64,000 nucleotides of DNA, from positions 289,540-353,539 of the forward strand of contig NZ_JAGEVF010000003.1 of NCBI RefSeq assembly GCF_017581965.1. The letters are read 5' to 3'. This DNA is from Winogradskyella pelagia. Lineage in GTDB: Bacteria; Bacteroidota; Bacteroidia; Flavobacteriales; Flavobacteriaceae. Positions 51,313-61,268 of this stretch are shown here, piece by piece. The notes beneath the pieces were generated by a model. It was not told where the DNA came from. It made no database searches and saw only the letters and a program-made list of their open reading frames with translations. The position numbers were made by a program, and so were the translations under genes. Numbering within the stretch: the stretch's first letter is position 1; each line of letters begins with the position of its first letter.

Positions 51313-52095
51313 TTGGAAGACTTACAACTTTGGGATTTTAGATTAATCGATTTTGTAGATGTCTTTTTGGTCGCTATTCTACTCTATTATATCTATCGCC
51401 TTGTGAGAGGTACCGTTGCCGTTAATATTTTCATTGGCATTCTGATTATTTACTTTGCTTGGCGTCTCACCGACTACCTCAATATGTATATGCTCTACAG
51501 TATATTTGATGGTTTTATGAAAGTTGGTATCATCGCATTAATTGTGGTCTTTCAACCAGAGATTAGAAAATTCCTTCTCTTAGTAGGCTCAACAAATATT
51601 GCGGGAAAAAAAGGACTTTTTAGAGATTTTAAATTCTTAAAAAACAATGACCAAACCTCAACTGATGTTGAAGCTATTGTTAAGGCTTGCACAAAAATGG
51701 CAGCTTCAAATACGGGAGCGTTAATTGTTATTGAGCGCAACAATAATCTAGACTTTTTAACTAACACAGGTGATGAAATGAATATCCTGGTATCCCAACC
51801 CATTATTGAAAGTATCTTTTTTAAAAATAGCCCGTTACATGACGGAGCTATCATTATAGATAATAACATCGTAAAAGCCACGCGCGTTATTTTGCCTGTA
51901 AATAATGAGAAGAATATCCCGGAACGTTTTGGCCTAAGGCATAGAGCTGCTGTAGGGATTACTGAAAAAACAGATGCCTTGGCTTTAGTTGTTAGTGAAG
52001 AAACTGGCCAAATATCCTATTTAAAAAATGGCGAATTCGTTATGTTCAAGGATACAGATGATCTTATAAAAAAGATTAAAGATGACCTTAGATAA
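51313..52095 (+). CDS. cdaA: Diadenylate cyclase CdaA
   Basis: A 260-residue membrane enzyme that makes c-di-AMP from two ATP. Three N-terminal transmembrane helices (about 12-30, 35-52 and 60-80) precede a DAC domain with the catalytic motifs DGA (177-179) and RHR (209-211). The start is TTG with LQLWDFR at the N terminus, as family members begin. c-di-AMP controls potassium and osmotic balance in many bacteria. It overlaps the DUF3667 gene by one base and follows the lipoprotein gene by 39 bp. No YbbR regulator gene is seen next to it. Confidence 0.95.
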   Translation: MEDLQLWDFRLIDFVDVFLVAILLYYIYRLVRGTVAVNIFIGILIIYFAWRLTDYLNMYMLYSIFDGFMKVGIIALIVVFQPEIRKFLLLVGSTNIAGKKGLFRDFKFLKNNDQTSTDVEAIVKACTKMAASNTGALIVIERNNNLDFLTNTGDEMNILVSQPIIESIFFKNSPLHDGAIIIDNNIVKATRVILPVNNEKNIPERFGLRHRAAVGITEKTDALALVVSEETGQISYLKNGEFVMFKDTDDLIKKIKDDLR

Positions 52096-52880
52096 TGCAC
52101 TGTAAAAATTGCCATATACAGCTACGAGAAGACCAGAACTACTGTGATGAATGTGGTGCGCGGATTATTAAAAATAGATTAACACTACGTATTATAGCTC
52201 AACAAGTCAATGAAGAATTTTTTTCACTAGACAACAGGTTATTGAGCACATTTATAGCATTGTTTACTAAACCTGAAGACGTCATTGTCGGTTATATCGA
52301 AGGGACAAGAAAGAAATTCTTTGATGTTATCCCATATTTTGCATTTTCATTAACCTTAGCAGGTATTCAGGTGTTTTTGATGTCAACCTTTTTTAAGGAA
52401 GCTTTAGATGTTAATATCTACGAAGGAATGGAAAGTATACAAGGACAAGAGAACAACCCTTTAAAAGATATGGACTTTGGTTTTTTTACGGATTATCAAG
52501 GTTTATTTTATATTATTGGAGTCCCAATTTCTGCCTTTTCAACTTGGATTGTTTATTACTTTTTAAGCGAAAAACGTTATAATTTCACTGAACATATTGT
52601 TATCAATTTATATTATTCAGCTCAAGTTATAATCATAACCGCTGTTTTTAGTATTCTATTTTTATTCTTTGGCCTTAACTATTTAATGGTATCCACTATA
52701 TTAAGTATACCGTACTTTATTTATTTATACTTCATACTAAAACGTGTATTTAAAGAGCAACATGTTCATACCCTTGCTAAATTTTTATTGGTTATGGTAG
52801 TTTATATAGGAGGTTACTTGGTGCTTGGATTGATAGTCGCTGTTATAGGTGCATTAATTACCGTAGGCCTTATAAAATAA
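52095..52880 (+). CDS. DUF3667 membrane protein, paralog 1
   Basis: A 261-residue protein with an N-terminal zinc ribbon (CKNCHIQLREDQNYCDECGA), a soluble linker, and about five transmembrane helices, where the FDVIPYFAFSLTLAG motif marks the first. DUF3667 proteins are common in Bacteroidota and have unknown function. Its start overlaps the last base of cdaA, so translation is coupled. The next gene is a diverged paralog. Confidence 0.85.
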   Translation: MHCKNCHIQLREDQNYCDECGARIIKNRLTLRIIAQQVNEEFFSLDNRLLSTFIALFTKPEDVIVGYIEGTRKKFFDVIPYFAFSLTLAGIQVFLMSTFFKEALDVNIYEGMESIQGQENNPLKDMDFGFFTDYQGLFYIIGVPISAFSTWIVYYFLSEKRYNFTEHIVINLYYSAQVIIITAVFSILFLFFGLNYLMVSTILSIPYFIYLYFILKRVFKEQHVHTLAKFLLVMVVYIGGYLVLGLIVAVIGALITVGLIK

Positions 52881-52886
52881 CGTAAA

Positions 52887-53690
52887 ATGAACTGTAAAAA
52901 TTGTAATACAGCGTTACGAGAAGATTTTGAATATTGCAGCATCTGCGGTGGCAAAGTTGTTAGAAAACGATTAACTCTTAAAAACTTATTTGAACACCTA
53001 AGCGAAACGTTTTTCAATTATGATAACAAACTGCTAAGGACTATAATCGATTTATGTAAAAAGCCCGAAGAAGTTATCTCAACTTATATTGACGGGGTTA
53101 GGAAACGCTACGTCAACCCGATTAGTCTTTTTGGATTGTCCTTAACGATATCTGGGCTATCAGTATTTTTAATTCAAAGATTTTATCTGGAGTATTTTGA
53201 CATAGTAGCATGGATGTCTAGCCTTGAGATTTTTAATAATCCTCTATCCCAAGAAGCCCTTGCAAATTATTCCGCGGGTGATACAATGGAATATAGCTCT
53301 TTAATTTACTCAGCAATTGTTCCCGTTTTTGGTCTAATTTCGTGGATTGTCTTTTGGGATAAAAAATACAACTTTACAGAGCATATTATAATTTATCTGT
53401 ACAGTATGTCCCTAATCTCAATTTTTTCTGTTATCGCTGGGCAAATTATCCTTTTAATTATTCCAACATATTATATTCCTTTTATCTTTATAACCTACCC
53501 CATTATTTTACTTTACCACTGTTTTTTACTAAAACGAATTTTCAATCTCAGTATTTCAGAGTTGCTTGTAAAAACAATTTTGTTTTTAGCAATTTTCTTT
53601 GTTCTCTATATAATCTTGGCGGTAATTTCCTTTGTCTTAGGAGTTTTAACGGGTCAGTACAACCTTGGAGATTTTAAACCTAAACAATAA
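52887..53690 (+). CDS. DUF3667 membrane protein, paralog 2
   Basis: A 267-residue paralog of the preceding protein with the same zinc ribbon order (CKNCNTALREDFEYCSICGG), the YVNPISLFGLSLTISG helix and a matching TM layout. The two genes are 6 bp apart and clearly a tandem duplication. Sequence identity is modest apart from the ribbon, so the duplication is old. Neighbouring cdaA in the same transcript suggests a link to membrane or osmotic homeostasis, which is inferred. Confidence 0.85.
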   Translation: MNCKNCNTALREDFEYCSICGGKVVRKRLTLKNLFEHLSETFFNYDNKLLRTIIDLCKKPEEVISTYIDGVRKRYVNPISLFGLSLTISGLSVFLIQRFYLEYFDIVAWMSSLEIFNNPLSQEALANYSAGDTMEYSSLIYSAIVPVFGLISWIVFWDKKYNFTEHIIIYLYSMSLISIFSVIAGQIILLIIPTYYIPFIFITYPIILLYHCFLLKRIFNLSISELLVKTILFLAIFFVLYIILAVISFVLGVLTGQYNLGDFKPKQ

Positions 53691-55457
53691 TTAAACGGCC
53701 TCAGCCTTTAAGAACTGAACCTCGTAAAGATTTTTGTAGTAACCGTCCTTCTTTTTAAGTAGGGATTTATGCGTCCCCATTTCTACAATTTGACCAGAAT
53801 CCATTACTATAATTTTATCAGCTTGTTGCACCGTTGCTAAACGATGCGCAATAACTATAGACGTTCTTCCTTTGGTTATGGTATCGGTAGCATCTTGTAT
53901 CAATTGCTCGGAGTAAGAATCTACAGAGGAGGTCGCCTCATCCAAAATTAAAATGCTTGGATTGGTAACATACGCTCTTAAAAAGGAAATTAACTGACGC
54001 TGCCCAGAGGACAACATCACACCACGCTCCTTAACGTTATAGTGATAACCACCTGGTAAACTCGAAATAAAATCATGTATACCAATAGCTTTAGCTGCAG
54101 TAACCACGTCTTCTTCAGTAATATATTCGTTATTTAAAGTGATATTATTTAAAATAGTATCTGCAAACAAAAATACATCTTGTAAAACCACAGCTATTCG
54201 GTGCCTTAATGAACTTAAGGTCATTGACTTAATATCAACTCCATCTATTTTTATAGCTCCAGAATCAATATCGTAAAATCGGTTTAACAAATTAATGATA
54301 GTTGATTTTCCTGCGCCTGTTGCGCCAACAATGGCAACCGTTTGTCCGGCGTCAACATTAAAGGATACACCTTTTAAGACTTCTTCATCTTTTATATAGG
54401 AGAATCTAACATCTTCAAAAGTCAACTGCCCTTTAAAATGATTGGCTTCAATAGTTCCTGTGTCGTTAATATTAGAGTTGGTATCCAAAACCTTAAAGAC
54501 ACGATCGGCAGCGACCATACCCATCTGTAGTGTGTTGAATTTATTAGCAATTTGGTTTAGGGGCCTAAACAACATAGGAATAAACATAGTAAAAGCAATA
54601 AGATCTCCCATACTCGCCGTTTGACCCACCACAGTGTTAAGTCCTCCAATCCAAATGATTGCACCCATGGTTAAAGACGATACAAATTCAGCAATTGGAA
54701 AAAAAATAGAGTTATACCACACCGTTTTTAACCAACCCTTTTTATGGCGCTCATTAATAGCTTTAAACTTTTTAAACTCTGTGCCTTCTCTTGTAAAGAG
54801 CTGCAAGATTTTCATCCCAGTCACACGCTCTTGCACAAAAGAATTAAGATTCGAAACTTCCGTGCGCACCTCTTCAAAGGCCCGCTTCATGTATTTTTGA
54901 AATATCTTGGTCGCAAAAATGATAATAGGGAGCGTGATGAATACAATAAGACTTAATTTCCAGTTCATATACAACATAAAACCAGCAACAACACCCATTT
55001 TTAATATATCACTGAAAATCATAAAAAGACCTTGACCAAAAATGTCTGCTATACGCTCCATGTCGGTAACAGCCCGGGTTATTAAAATCCCTACCGACGA
55101 TTTATCAAAATAGGTCATCTTAAATTTGAGCATATGGCTAAATAGCCTTACCCTAATATCCCTTACCACAGATTGACCTAACCAACTTGCGTAATAAATA
55201 AATAGTAACTGAGAGATGACTTCGAGTAAAAGAAGGGCTAACATCAAAACGATATATACAATGAAGCCATCGTATTTTTTTTGCGCTATTTGAGTATCAA
55301 TGGCCTGTTGAAGAACATAGGGCCGTAAAGCTCCAAATATAGACAACCCAATTACACATACTAAGGACAAGACAAAGACCGTTCTATAAGGCTTTATATA
55401 ATTTAAGAGCCTTTTAAACAATGAAACATCAAATATTTTCTTTTGCTTTTCTGCCAT
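53691..55457 (-). CDS. ABC exporter, ATPase fused to permease (MsbA/LmrA type)
   Basis: A half-transporter of about 588 residues: six-helix membrane domain about 20-310, then an ATPase domain about 335-585 with Walker A GATGAGKST, signature LSSGQRQ (Gly replaced by Ser in LSGGQ), Walker B ILILDEATSSVDS and H-loop IVIAHRLATV. Homodimers of this class flip lipids or export drugs or peptides. ATG 55457 is chosen over an in-frame TTG at 55484. The truA gene lies upstream on the same strand. Confidence 0.92.
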   Translation of the reverse strand: MAEKQKKIFDVSLFKRLLNYIKPYRTVFVLSLVCVIGLSIFGALRPYVLQQAIDTQIAQKKYDGFIVYIVLMLALLLLEVISQLLFIYYASWLGQSVVRDIRVRLFSHMLKFKMTYFDKSSVGILITRAVTDMERIADIFGQGLFMIFSDILKMGVVAGFMLYMNWKLSLIVFITLPIIIFATKIFQKYMKRAFEEVRTEVSNLNSFVQERVTGMKILQLFTREGTEFKKFKAINERHKKGWLKTVWYNSIFFPIAEFVSSLTMGAIIWIGGLNTVVGQTASMGDLIAFTMFIPMLFRPLNQIANKFNTLQMGMVAADRVFKVLDTNSNINDTGTIEANHFKGQLTFEDVRFSYIKDEEVLKGVSFNVDAGQTVAIVGATGAGKSTIINLLNRFYDIDSGAIKIDGVDIKSMTLSSLRHRIAVVLQDVFLFADTILNNITLNNEYITEEDVVTAAKAIGIHDFISSLPGGYHYNVKERGVMLSSGQRQLISFLRAYVTNPSILILDEATSSVDSYSEQLIQDATDTITKGRTSIVIAHRLATVQQADKIIVMDSGQIVEMGTHKSLLKKKDGYYKNLYEVQFLKAEAV

Positions 55458-55487
55458 ATTAATTTTCCTAAATATGGGAATCAATTT

Positions 55488-56234
55488 TTAAATTAAAAAA
55501 AGGTCTTTCGGATAGAATATCTCCACTAAATATAATCCTTGTGCAGGAACTGAAAACCCTGCTTTACTCCTATCTTTAGATTTAATGATATGGTGCATAT
55601 CCTCTACTGCAATTTTTCCTAAACCTATATTAATTAGCGTCCCAACAATCGCGCGTACCATATTCCTCAAAAAGCGGTCCGCCTTTATTGTAAAAATAAT
55701 TTCTTGGTTCTCAAGCCTTAAATAGGCCTCTTTTATATCGCAATTATATGTCTTTACATCCGTATGTGTTTTTGAGAAGCATTGAAAATTCTTATGCGTC
55801 AATAAGATATCGCAAGCTGCTTGCATAGCCTCTAAATTTAAAGGCAGCTGCATACAATATGTAAAGTCAAAGTTAAAAGCATCCTTAATCGTAGAAATTC
55901 TATAATTATAGGTTCTACTCACAGCATCAAACCGAGCATGAGCATCAGGTTTCACCTTTAGCACATTCTTAATTACAATATCTTTAGACAGAAAGGAATT
56001 CATTTTGTATTTTAAATCATCCTCCAAAACTAGATTACTGCAATCAAAGTGGGCAAACATTTGTGTGGCATGAACACCAGTATCTGTCCGACCCGCTCCT
56101 ACAATTTTAAGTGGTTCCTTTAAGATAGTACTTAGTGCCGTTTCCAAGACCTCTTGCACCGTTATTGCATTTGGCTGCACCTGCCAACCATGATAAGCCC
56201 TTCCGTTAAATGAAAGCTCTAAAAAATATCTCAA
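55488..56234 (-). CDS. truA: tRNA pseudouridine synthase A
   Basis: A 248-residue enzyme that isomerises uridines 38-40 in the anticodon arm. The catalytic Asp51 lies in GAGRTDTGVHA (about 46-56), with the opening YFLELSFNGRAYHGWQVQPN and the C-terminal RNMVRAIVGTLINIG. The start is TTG, because no ATG fits in frame. It is divergent from the phosphoesterase gene, with 75 bp between the two start codons. Confidence 0.95.
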   Translation of the reverse strand: MRYFLELSFNGRAYHGWQVQPNAITVQEVLETALSTILKEPLKIVGAGRTDTGVHATQMFAHFDCSNLVLEDDLKYKMNSFLSKDIVIKNVLKVKPDAHARFDAVSRTYNYRISTIKDAFNFDFTYCMQLPLNLEAMQAACDILLTHKNFQCFSKTHTDVKTYNCDIKEAYLRLENQEIIFTIKADRFLRNMVRAIVGTLINIGLGKIAVEDMHHIIKSKDRSKAGFSVPAQGLYLVEIFYPKDLFLI

Positions 56235-56308
56235 AAGTTTGCTTTATTTTTGCTTCACAAACTACAAATATACTTAGAATAGCTAGGTATAATCACAATA
56301 TTATCTTA

Positions 56309-56806
56309 ATGCGAAAAATCCTCTTGCTCTCGGATACACATAGTTATATAGATGATAACATCCTCAAGTATGTAAAGCAAGCAGACGAAGTCTGGCACGC
56401 AGGAGATATTGGAGATTTAGTTGTAACAGATAAAATTAAAGCCTTAAGACCTTTAGTAGCTGTTTATGGCAATATTGATGATGCTAAAGCAAGAACAGAA
56501 TTTCCGTTACATCAACGTTTTCTATGTGAAAACCTAGATGTTTGGATTACACATATTGGAGGATACCCTCCAAAGTACAATACAAGAGTTAGGGAGGAAC
56601 TACAGAAAAACCCTCCAGACCTATTTATTTGCGGACATTCCCATATACTAAAGGTCATGCCAGACAAAAAATTAAATCTTCTACATATGAATCCAGGTGC
56701 TGCGGGCAAGCACGGTTTTCATAAAATTAGAACGATGCTAAGATTCACTATAGACAATAAGCAGATTGACAACCTAGAAGTTATAGAGTTTAATAAAAGG
56801 CATTAA
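56309..56806 (+). CDS. YfcE-family metallophosphoesterase
   Basis: A 165-residue phosphoesterase with the metal-binding motifs LLSDTHSYID, WHAGDIGD, VYGNIDDAK, ITHIGGYPP and ICGHSHILKV. These are the five conserved blocks of the MJ0936/YfcE-type fold. The enzyme hydrolyses phosphodiesters, substrate unknown. ATG 56309 is preferred to an earlier in-frame ATG at 56210, which would overlap truA and lacks family sequence. Terminator downstream. Confidence 0.9.
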   Translation: MRKILLLSDTHSYIDDNILKYVKQADEVWHAGDIGDLVVTDKIKALRPLVAVYGNIDDAKARTEFPLHQRFLCENLDVWITHIGGYPPKYNTRVREELQKNPPDLFICGHSHILKVMPDKKLNLLHMNPGAAGKHGFHKIRTMLRFTIDNKQIDNLEVIEFNKRH

Positions 56807-56808
56807 AA

Positions 56809-56832
56809 AACCCAGACGGCAGTGTCTGGGTT
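56809..56832. terminator. Bidirectional terminator
   Basis: AACCCAGAC (56809-56817) and GTCTGGGTT (56824-56832) pair perfectly, with an A run upstream and a weaker T tract downstream. Confidence 0.65.
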
Positions 56833-56860
56833 ATTCACTAATACTACTAAGATTTTAGGT

Positions 56861-57271
56861 TCATCGTAATCGGTCTACAGATTTTACAAGATCTTCATCC
56901 TTTTTAATAGCCTTGTTAGCCAAGACTAAACACACAATAGAAAAAATAGGAAGAAGCATCCCAATACCTTTCTCAGAAACATTGGTTTCTCCAGATAGAT
57001 TTAGCGACTGATAAACAAAGACTCCTAGTAAAATAAAGTTTAATATTATACTGAGTCGCCCAAGAACAAATTGGGACTTTCTGTTTTTAAAACTGAATAT
57101 TGAAATTAAAGACAAAACAGCCGAAGCTACAAAAAAACCCAAATACAGGTAATTATCCTTGGCATATACTTGTTGACCCTCACTGTTAGTCCATAAATGG
57201 AAAACAAAAATTAATCCTGTCATAATACCAATTGACAGCAATAAATAAAGTGTTTGTATCCTTTGAATCAT
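56861..57271 (-). CDS. DUF4293 membrane protein
   Basis: A 136-residue protein of four transmembrane helices that begins MIQRIQTLYLLLSIGIM, the hallmark of DUF4293, a family restricted to Bacteroidota. A charged C-terminal tail (KAIKKDEDLVKSVDRLR) follows. The function is unknown. It is regularly found next to rho in this phylum, as here, in divergent arrangement. Confidence 0.92.
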   Translation of the reverse strand: MIQRIQTLYLLLSIGIMTGLIFVFHLWTNSEGQQVYAKDNYLYLGFFVASAVLSLISIFSFKNRKSQFVLGRLSIILNFILLGVFVYQSLNLSGETNVSEKGIGMLLPIFSIVCLVLANKAIKKDEDLVKSVDRLR

Positions 57272-57491
57272 ATCTTTTTTATCAAAAGCAATGCAAAATT
57301 AGTAGTTTATTTTTTAAAAAGATAGATTTTGTTTTAAAATAAAATTGTATTATTGCAATGGAATCGGAGATATAAACGAAGAATCTGCGAGTTCAATCTT
57401 CCAAATTAATTTCACCAGTTTTCTTTTTTTATCATTTAGAAAAGCTTGAATTAATTATATCAAAGTTATTATACATTATATTACATACTAA

Positions 57492-59123
57492 ATGTTCGAA
57501 ATTTCTCAGTTAAAGGCTAAAAAGCTACCTGAATTACAGGATATTGCCAAACAACTAAAAGTCCCAAAGTATCGTAGTTTGAAAAAACTCGATTTAGTTT
57601 ATCAAATTCTAGATTATCAAGCGGCCAATCCAGATGCTGTTAAAGCAACTATAGCTACAGACTCAAAAACAGCGGCTAAACCAGCGGCTAATTCAGAGAC
57701 CAATCAAAGTAACCAAAGACAGAAAAGGTCTAGAGTTCAGAATAAACCAAAAGATACTAAAAACCAAAAATCATTAGATTTTAAGGATAAAAAAGAAGAG
57801 GTTACAAATAAACGTAACGAATCTCAGAAAAATCAAAAACCAAGACCTAGAGATAATAAGTCAACGGACAGGAATGATAATAAACGTTCCAATCAAAACT
57901 CCGACAATAGGCAACAAAATAGACCTAAGGATAATTCTAATAAGTCTAATTCCAAAAACAACGGAAATAAAGATAACCGCAATCGCTATAAAGAGCCTGA
58001 TTTTGAATTTGATGCGATTATTGAAAGCGAAGGCGTATTAGATATTATGCAAGACGGCTATGGTTTCTTAAGATCTTCGGATTATAATTACCTAACCTCG
58101 CCAGATGATATTTACGTATCGCAATCACAAATCCGTTTGTTCGGATTAAAAACTGGTGACACCGTTCTTGGACACGTCCGCCCTCCAAAAGAAGGTGAAA
58201 AATATTTCCCTTTAATTAAAGTAAGTAAAATCAATGGCCAAAGCCCTCAGGTTGTAAGAGACCGTGTTGCTTTTGAACATTTGACACCATTATTTCCAAA
58301 GGAGAAATTTAATATTGCAGAAAGGCAATCGACCATTTCTACGCGTATTATGGACTTATTTGCACCTATCGGTAAAGGTCAGCGCGGAATGATTGTTTCA
58401 CAGCCTAAAACTGGAAAAACAATGCTACTCAAAGATGTTGCCAATGCAATAGCTGCAAATCATCCAGAAGTGTATCAAATGATTCTTCTAATAGATGAAC
58501 GTCCAGAGGAAGTAACAGACATGCAGCGAAATGTTAATGGAGAGGTTATAGCCTCAACTTTTGACAAAGAAGCTCATGAGCACGTAAAAATAGCTAACAT
58601 AGTGTTAGAGAAAGCGAAACGCCTTGTTGAATGTGGTCACGATGTTGTTATTCTTTTAGATTCAATAACACGTTTAGCAAGAGCCTATAATACAGTTCAA
58701 CCTGCATCTGGTAAAATACTCTCGGGAGGTGTTGATGCTAATGCATTGCACAAACCAAAACGATTCTTTGGTGCTGCGCGTAACATAGAAAATGGAGGTT
58801 CTTTAACTATAATCGCTACTGCATTAACCGAAACCGGTTCTAAAATGGATGAAGTGATTTTTGAAGAATTTAAGGGTACTGGAAATATGGAACTTCAATT
58901 AGACCGTAAGATTTCTAATAGAAGGATTTTCCCTGCGATTGATTTAATGTCCTCAAGTACAAGACGAGACGACTTATTGCTCGATGACACTACCATCCAA
59001 AGAATGTGGGTAATGCGCAAGTACCTTGCGGATATGAATCCTGTTGAAGCTATGGAATTTATAAATGATAGATTTAAACAAACTCGTAACAACGAGGAGT
59101 TTTTAATATCAATGAATGGCTAA
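57492..59123 (+). CDS. rho: Transcription termination factor Rho with long basic N-terminal insert
   Basis: A 543-residue Rho. It has an N-terminal Rho_N domain about 1-50 ([18 protein letters not shown]) and an inserted low-complexity region about 60-170, rich in Lys, Asn, Arg and Gln. A cold-shock-like RNA-binding domain is about 175-250 ([19 protein letters not shown]), followed by the ATPase core with [21 protein letters not shown] and the Q-loop. E. coli Rho has 419 residues, so the extra length is the insert; Bacteroidota and Actinobacteria often have such inserts, which may bind RNA or promote phase separation. A hairpin terminator follows. Confidence 0.96.
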   Translation: MFEISQLKAKKLPELQDIAKQLKVPKYRSLKKLDLVYQILDYQAANPDAVKATIATDSKTAAKPAANSETNQSNQRQKRSRVQNKPKDTKNQKSLDFKDKKEEVTNKRNESQKNQKPRPRDNKSTDRNDNKRSNQNSDNRQQNRPKDNSNKSNSKNNGNKDNRNRYKEPDFEFDAIIESEGVLDIMQDGYGFLRSSDYNYLTSPDDIYVSQSQIRLFGLKTGDTVLGHVRPPKEGEKYFPLIKVSKINGQSPQVVRDRVAFEHLTPLFPKEKFNIAERQSTISTRIMDLFAPIGKGQRGMIVSQPKTGKTMLLKDVANAIAANHPEVYQMILLIDERPEEVTDMQRNVNGEVIASTFDKEAHEHVKIANIVLEKAKRLVECGHDVVILLDSITRLARAYNTVQPASGKILSGGVDANALHKPKRFFGAARNIENGGSLTIIATALTETGSKMDEVIFEEFKGTGNMELQLDRKISNRRIFPAIDLMSSSTRRDDLLLDDTTIQRMWVMRKYLADMNPVEAMEFINDRFKQTRNNEEFLISMNG

Positions 59124-59147
59124 TTGCCAGAATAGAATTATAATAAC

Positions 59148-59180
59148 AAAAAGACCTTGATTTAAAATTAAGGTCTTTTT
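59148..59180 (+). terminator. Terminator of rho
   Basis: AAAAAGACCTT and AAGGTCTTTTT form an 11-bp stem ending in T7, 25 bp after the rho stop. Confidence 0.8.
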
Positions 59181-59187
59181 TTATACA

Positions 59188-59218
59188 AAAAAACCTTTCC
59201 GTCATGGAAAGGTTTTTT
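59188..59218 (-). terminator. Terminator of rpsT
   Basis: AAAAAACCTTTCC and GGAAAGGTTTTTT form a perfect 13-bp stem with loop GTCAT. It lies 20 bp past the rpsT stop and back to back with the rho terminator. Confidence 0.85.
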
Positions 59219-59237
59219 CCTTTATAAAGTAGTGCGC

Positions 59238-59489
59238 TTATAGAGCAGCTACATGTTTCATTAGTTGAGACTTTAAATTGCCAGCCTTATTTGCGTGGAT
59301 AACGTTTTTCTTAGCCAACTTGTCAATCATACCCAATACAGAAGGTAACATTTTTTGAGCTTCCTTAGCATCAGTTATTTCGCGTAACTTTTTTATTGCA
59401 CCACGAGTAGTCTTGTGCTGGTACCTGTTCAAGACACGTCTCTTTTCGTTACTTCTTATTCTCTTTAAAGCTGACTTATGATTTGCCAT
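59238..59489 (-). CDS. rpsT: 30S ribosomal protein S20
   Basis: An 83-residue very basic helical protein (ANHKSALKRIRSNEKRRV at the N terminus; VIHANKAGNLKSQLMKHV at the C terminus). S20 binds 16S rRNA early in 30S assembly. It begins 22 bp after tRNA-Glu on the same strand, so the two genes share the promoter at 59634. Confidence 0.97.
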   Translation of the reverse strand: MANHKSALKRIRSNEKRRVLNRYQHKTTRGAIKKLREITDAKEAQKMLPSVLGMIDKLAKKNVIHANKAGNLKSQLMKHVAAL

Positions 59490-59511
59490 TATGTTTTTTA
59501 TTAAAAAATTG

Positions 59512-59583
59512 TAGCCCGTAGGGGAATCGAACCCCTCTTACCAGGATGAAAACCTGGCGTCCTAGCCGATAGACGAACGGGCC
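59512..59583 (-). tRNA. tRNA-Glu (anticodon TTC)
   Basis: A full cloverleaf on the minus strand: acceptor GGCCCGT/ACGGGCT, anticodon stem CCAGG/CCTGG with loop TTTTCAT (anticodon TTC), T arm GAGGG-GTTCGAT-TCCCC region, discriminator A, no encoded CCA. It also serves in tetrapyrrole synthesis in bacteria using the C5 path. Confidence 0.96.
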
Positions 59584-59633
59584 ATTTGTATATTCTCATT
59601 ATTAAATGAACGACAATGTTTCCATTGCGGATG

Positions 59634-59663
59634 CAAAAATACAACTATTTTTAAATGTTGCAA
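59634..59663 (-). promoter_or_regulatory. Promoter of tRNA-Glu-rpsT
   Basis: On the minus strand a TTG at 59663-59661 and the exact -7 box TATTTTTG at 59641-59634 are 19 bp apart, the canonical Bacteroidota layout. The box is 50 bp before the tRNA 5' end. Confidence 0.6.
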
Positions 59664-59689
59664 CCCCAAAGAAATATTTTTTAAAAATT

Positions 59690-61168
59690 TTAATAGGCCT
59701 TTGCAAATAAAACCCTCTGCTTAGAAGGTTTACCTGTATATACGCATACTCCATCTTCTAACTTGTTGTTTTCTGGTATGCATCTTATTGTAGCTTTGGT
59801 CTGCTCTTTGATTTTTTGCTCTGTTTCTGCTGTTCCATCCCAATGGGCTGAGATAAATCCTGTTTTAGTTTCGAGCTCTTTCTTAAAATCCTCAAAATTA
59901 TCAACTATGGTTATGTGCGAGTCCCTGAAATTCAAGGCCTTTTTGTACAACGCATCTTGAATTTCTTCGAGCAAAGTCGTAACTGTTTCGTTTAATTGAC
60001 TAATAGCGACAAATTGCTTACTCAAGGTGTCTCGTCTTGCCAATTCAACTGTATCATTTTCTAAGTCTTTTGGACCAATCGCTATTCTTAAAGGCACACC
60101 CTGCAACTCATATTGTGCAAATTTTGCACCAGGCCTATGCGTTGTCCTATTATCAAATTTACAGGATATACCAAGATTTCGCAATCCTTTAATCACTTCG
60201 TTTGCCTTTTCTGAGATAGCGTCAAACTGCTCCTCACTTTTGTATATTGGCACAATTACTACTTGATATGGTGCAAGTTTAGGAGGTAGAACCAAACCTC
60301 TATCATCACTATGAGTCATTATTAGTGCACCAATCAGCCGTGTAGAAACACCCCAGGATGTCGCCCAAACATAATCGAGTTTACCTTCTTTGTTTGTAAA
60401 TTTTACGTCAAAAGCCTTGGCAAAATTTTGCCCTAAAAAATGAGAAGTCCCAGCTTGCAAAGCTTTTCCATCTTGCATTAAAGCTTCAATGCAATAGGTT
60501 TCTAAGGCTCCTGCAAATCGTTCACTCTCCGTCTTAATTCCTTTTATAACAGGAATAGACATAAACTGTTCAACGAATGTCGCGTACACATTATTCATTA
60601 ATTCAGCTTCTTTGATGGCTTCTTGTTTCGTTGCATGAGCAGTATGCCCTTCTTGCCAAAGAAACTCTGCAGTTCTCAAAAACAGACGCGTTCTCATCTC
60701 CCAGCGCACCACATTAGCCCACTGATTAATTAGTATAGGTAAATCCCTATAACTCTGAATCCAATTTTTATAAGTGTTCCATATTATTGCTTCACTTGTA
60801 GGCCTAACAACTAATTCTTCCTCTAATTTAGCCTCAGGATCCACTCTGAGCTTACCCGCACGATCAGGGTCGCTTTGCAACCTGTAATGGGTTACAACAG
60901 CACATTCCTTCGCAAAACCTTCGGCGTTTTTTTCTTCTGCCTCAAATAGATTTTTAGGCACAAATATTGGAAAGTATGCATTTTGATGACCTGTCTCCTT
61001 AAACATCCTATCTAATTCTGCCTGCATCTTTTCCCATATTGCATAACCATATGGTTTTATAACCATACAGCCCCTTACGGCAGAATTTTCTGCTAAGTCA
61101 GCCTTAACAACTAATTCATTGTACCATTTTGAATAGTCCTCGGCCCTACTTGTAAGATTTTTACTCAT
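59690..61168 (-). CDS. proS: Prolyl-tRNA synthetase (short, eukaryote/archaeal type)
   Basis: A 492-residue class IIa synthetase without the bacterial editing insertion. It has the class II motif 2 region [20 protein letters not shown] and motif 3 ([18 protein letters not shown] region), followed by the anticodon-binding domain and a C-terminal zinc-like/α domain ending AKAY. This type 3 ProRS is standard in Bacteroidota. It charges tRNA-Pro. It is alone, with its start divergent from the Gly/Trp-repeat gene (100 bp). Confidence 0.95.
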   Translation of the reverse strand: MSKNLTSRAEDYSKWYNELVVKADLAENSAVRGCMVIKPYGYAIWEKMQAELDRMFKETGHQNAYFPIFVPKNLFEAEEKNAEGFAKECAVVTHYRLQSDPDRAGKLRVDPEAKLEEELVVRPTSEAIIWNTYKNWIQSYRDLPILINQWANVVRWEMRTRLFLRTAEFLWQEGHTAHATKQEAIKEAELMNNVYATFVEQFMSIPVIKGIKTESERFAGALETYCIEALMQDGKALQAGTSHFLGQNFAKAFDVKFTNKEGKLDYVWATSWGVSTRLIGALIMTHSDDRGLVLPPKLAPYQVVIVPIYKSEEQFDAISEKANEVIKGLRNLGISCKFDNRTTHRPGAKFAQYELQGVPLRIAIGPKDLENDTVELARRDTLSKQFVAISQLNETVTTLLEEIQDALYKKALNFRDSHITIVDNFEDFKKELETKTGFISAHWDGTAETEQKIKEQTKATIRCIPENNKLEDGVCVYTGKPSKQRVLFAKAY

Positions 61169-61232
61169 CGTCAGTGGTTTGGCACAAATATTGCGCTTAT
61201 GTTAAATAAAAAAATAGTAGGGCAAAACTAAC

Positions 61233-61240
61233 TATTTTTG
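61233..61240 (+). promoter_or_regulatory. -7 promoter box of the Gly/Trp-repeat operon
   Basis: TATTTTTG, exact TAnnTTTG, lies 28 bp before the ATG at 61269. Confidence 0.5.
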
Positions 61241-61268
61241 TGATGTTCAACAATTAAATAAAAGAGTT

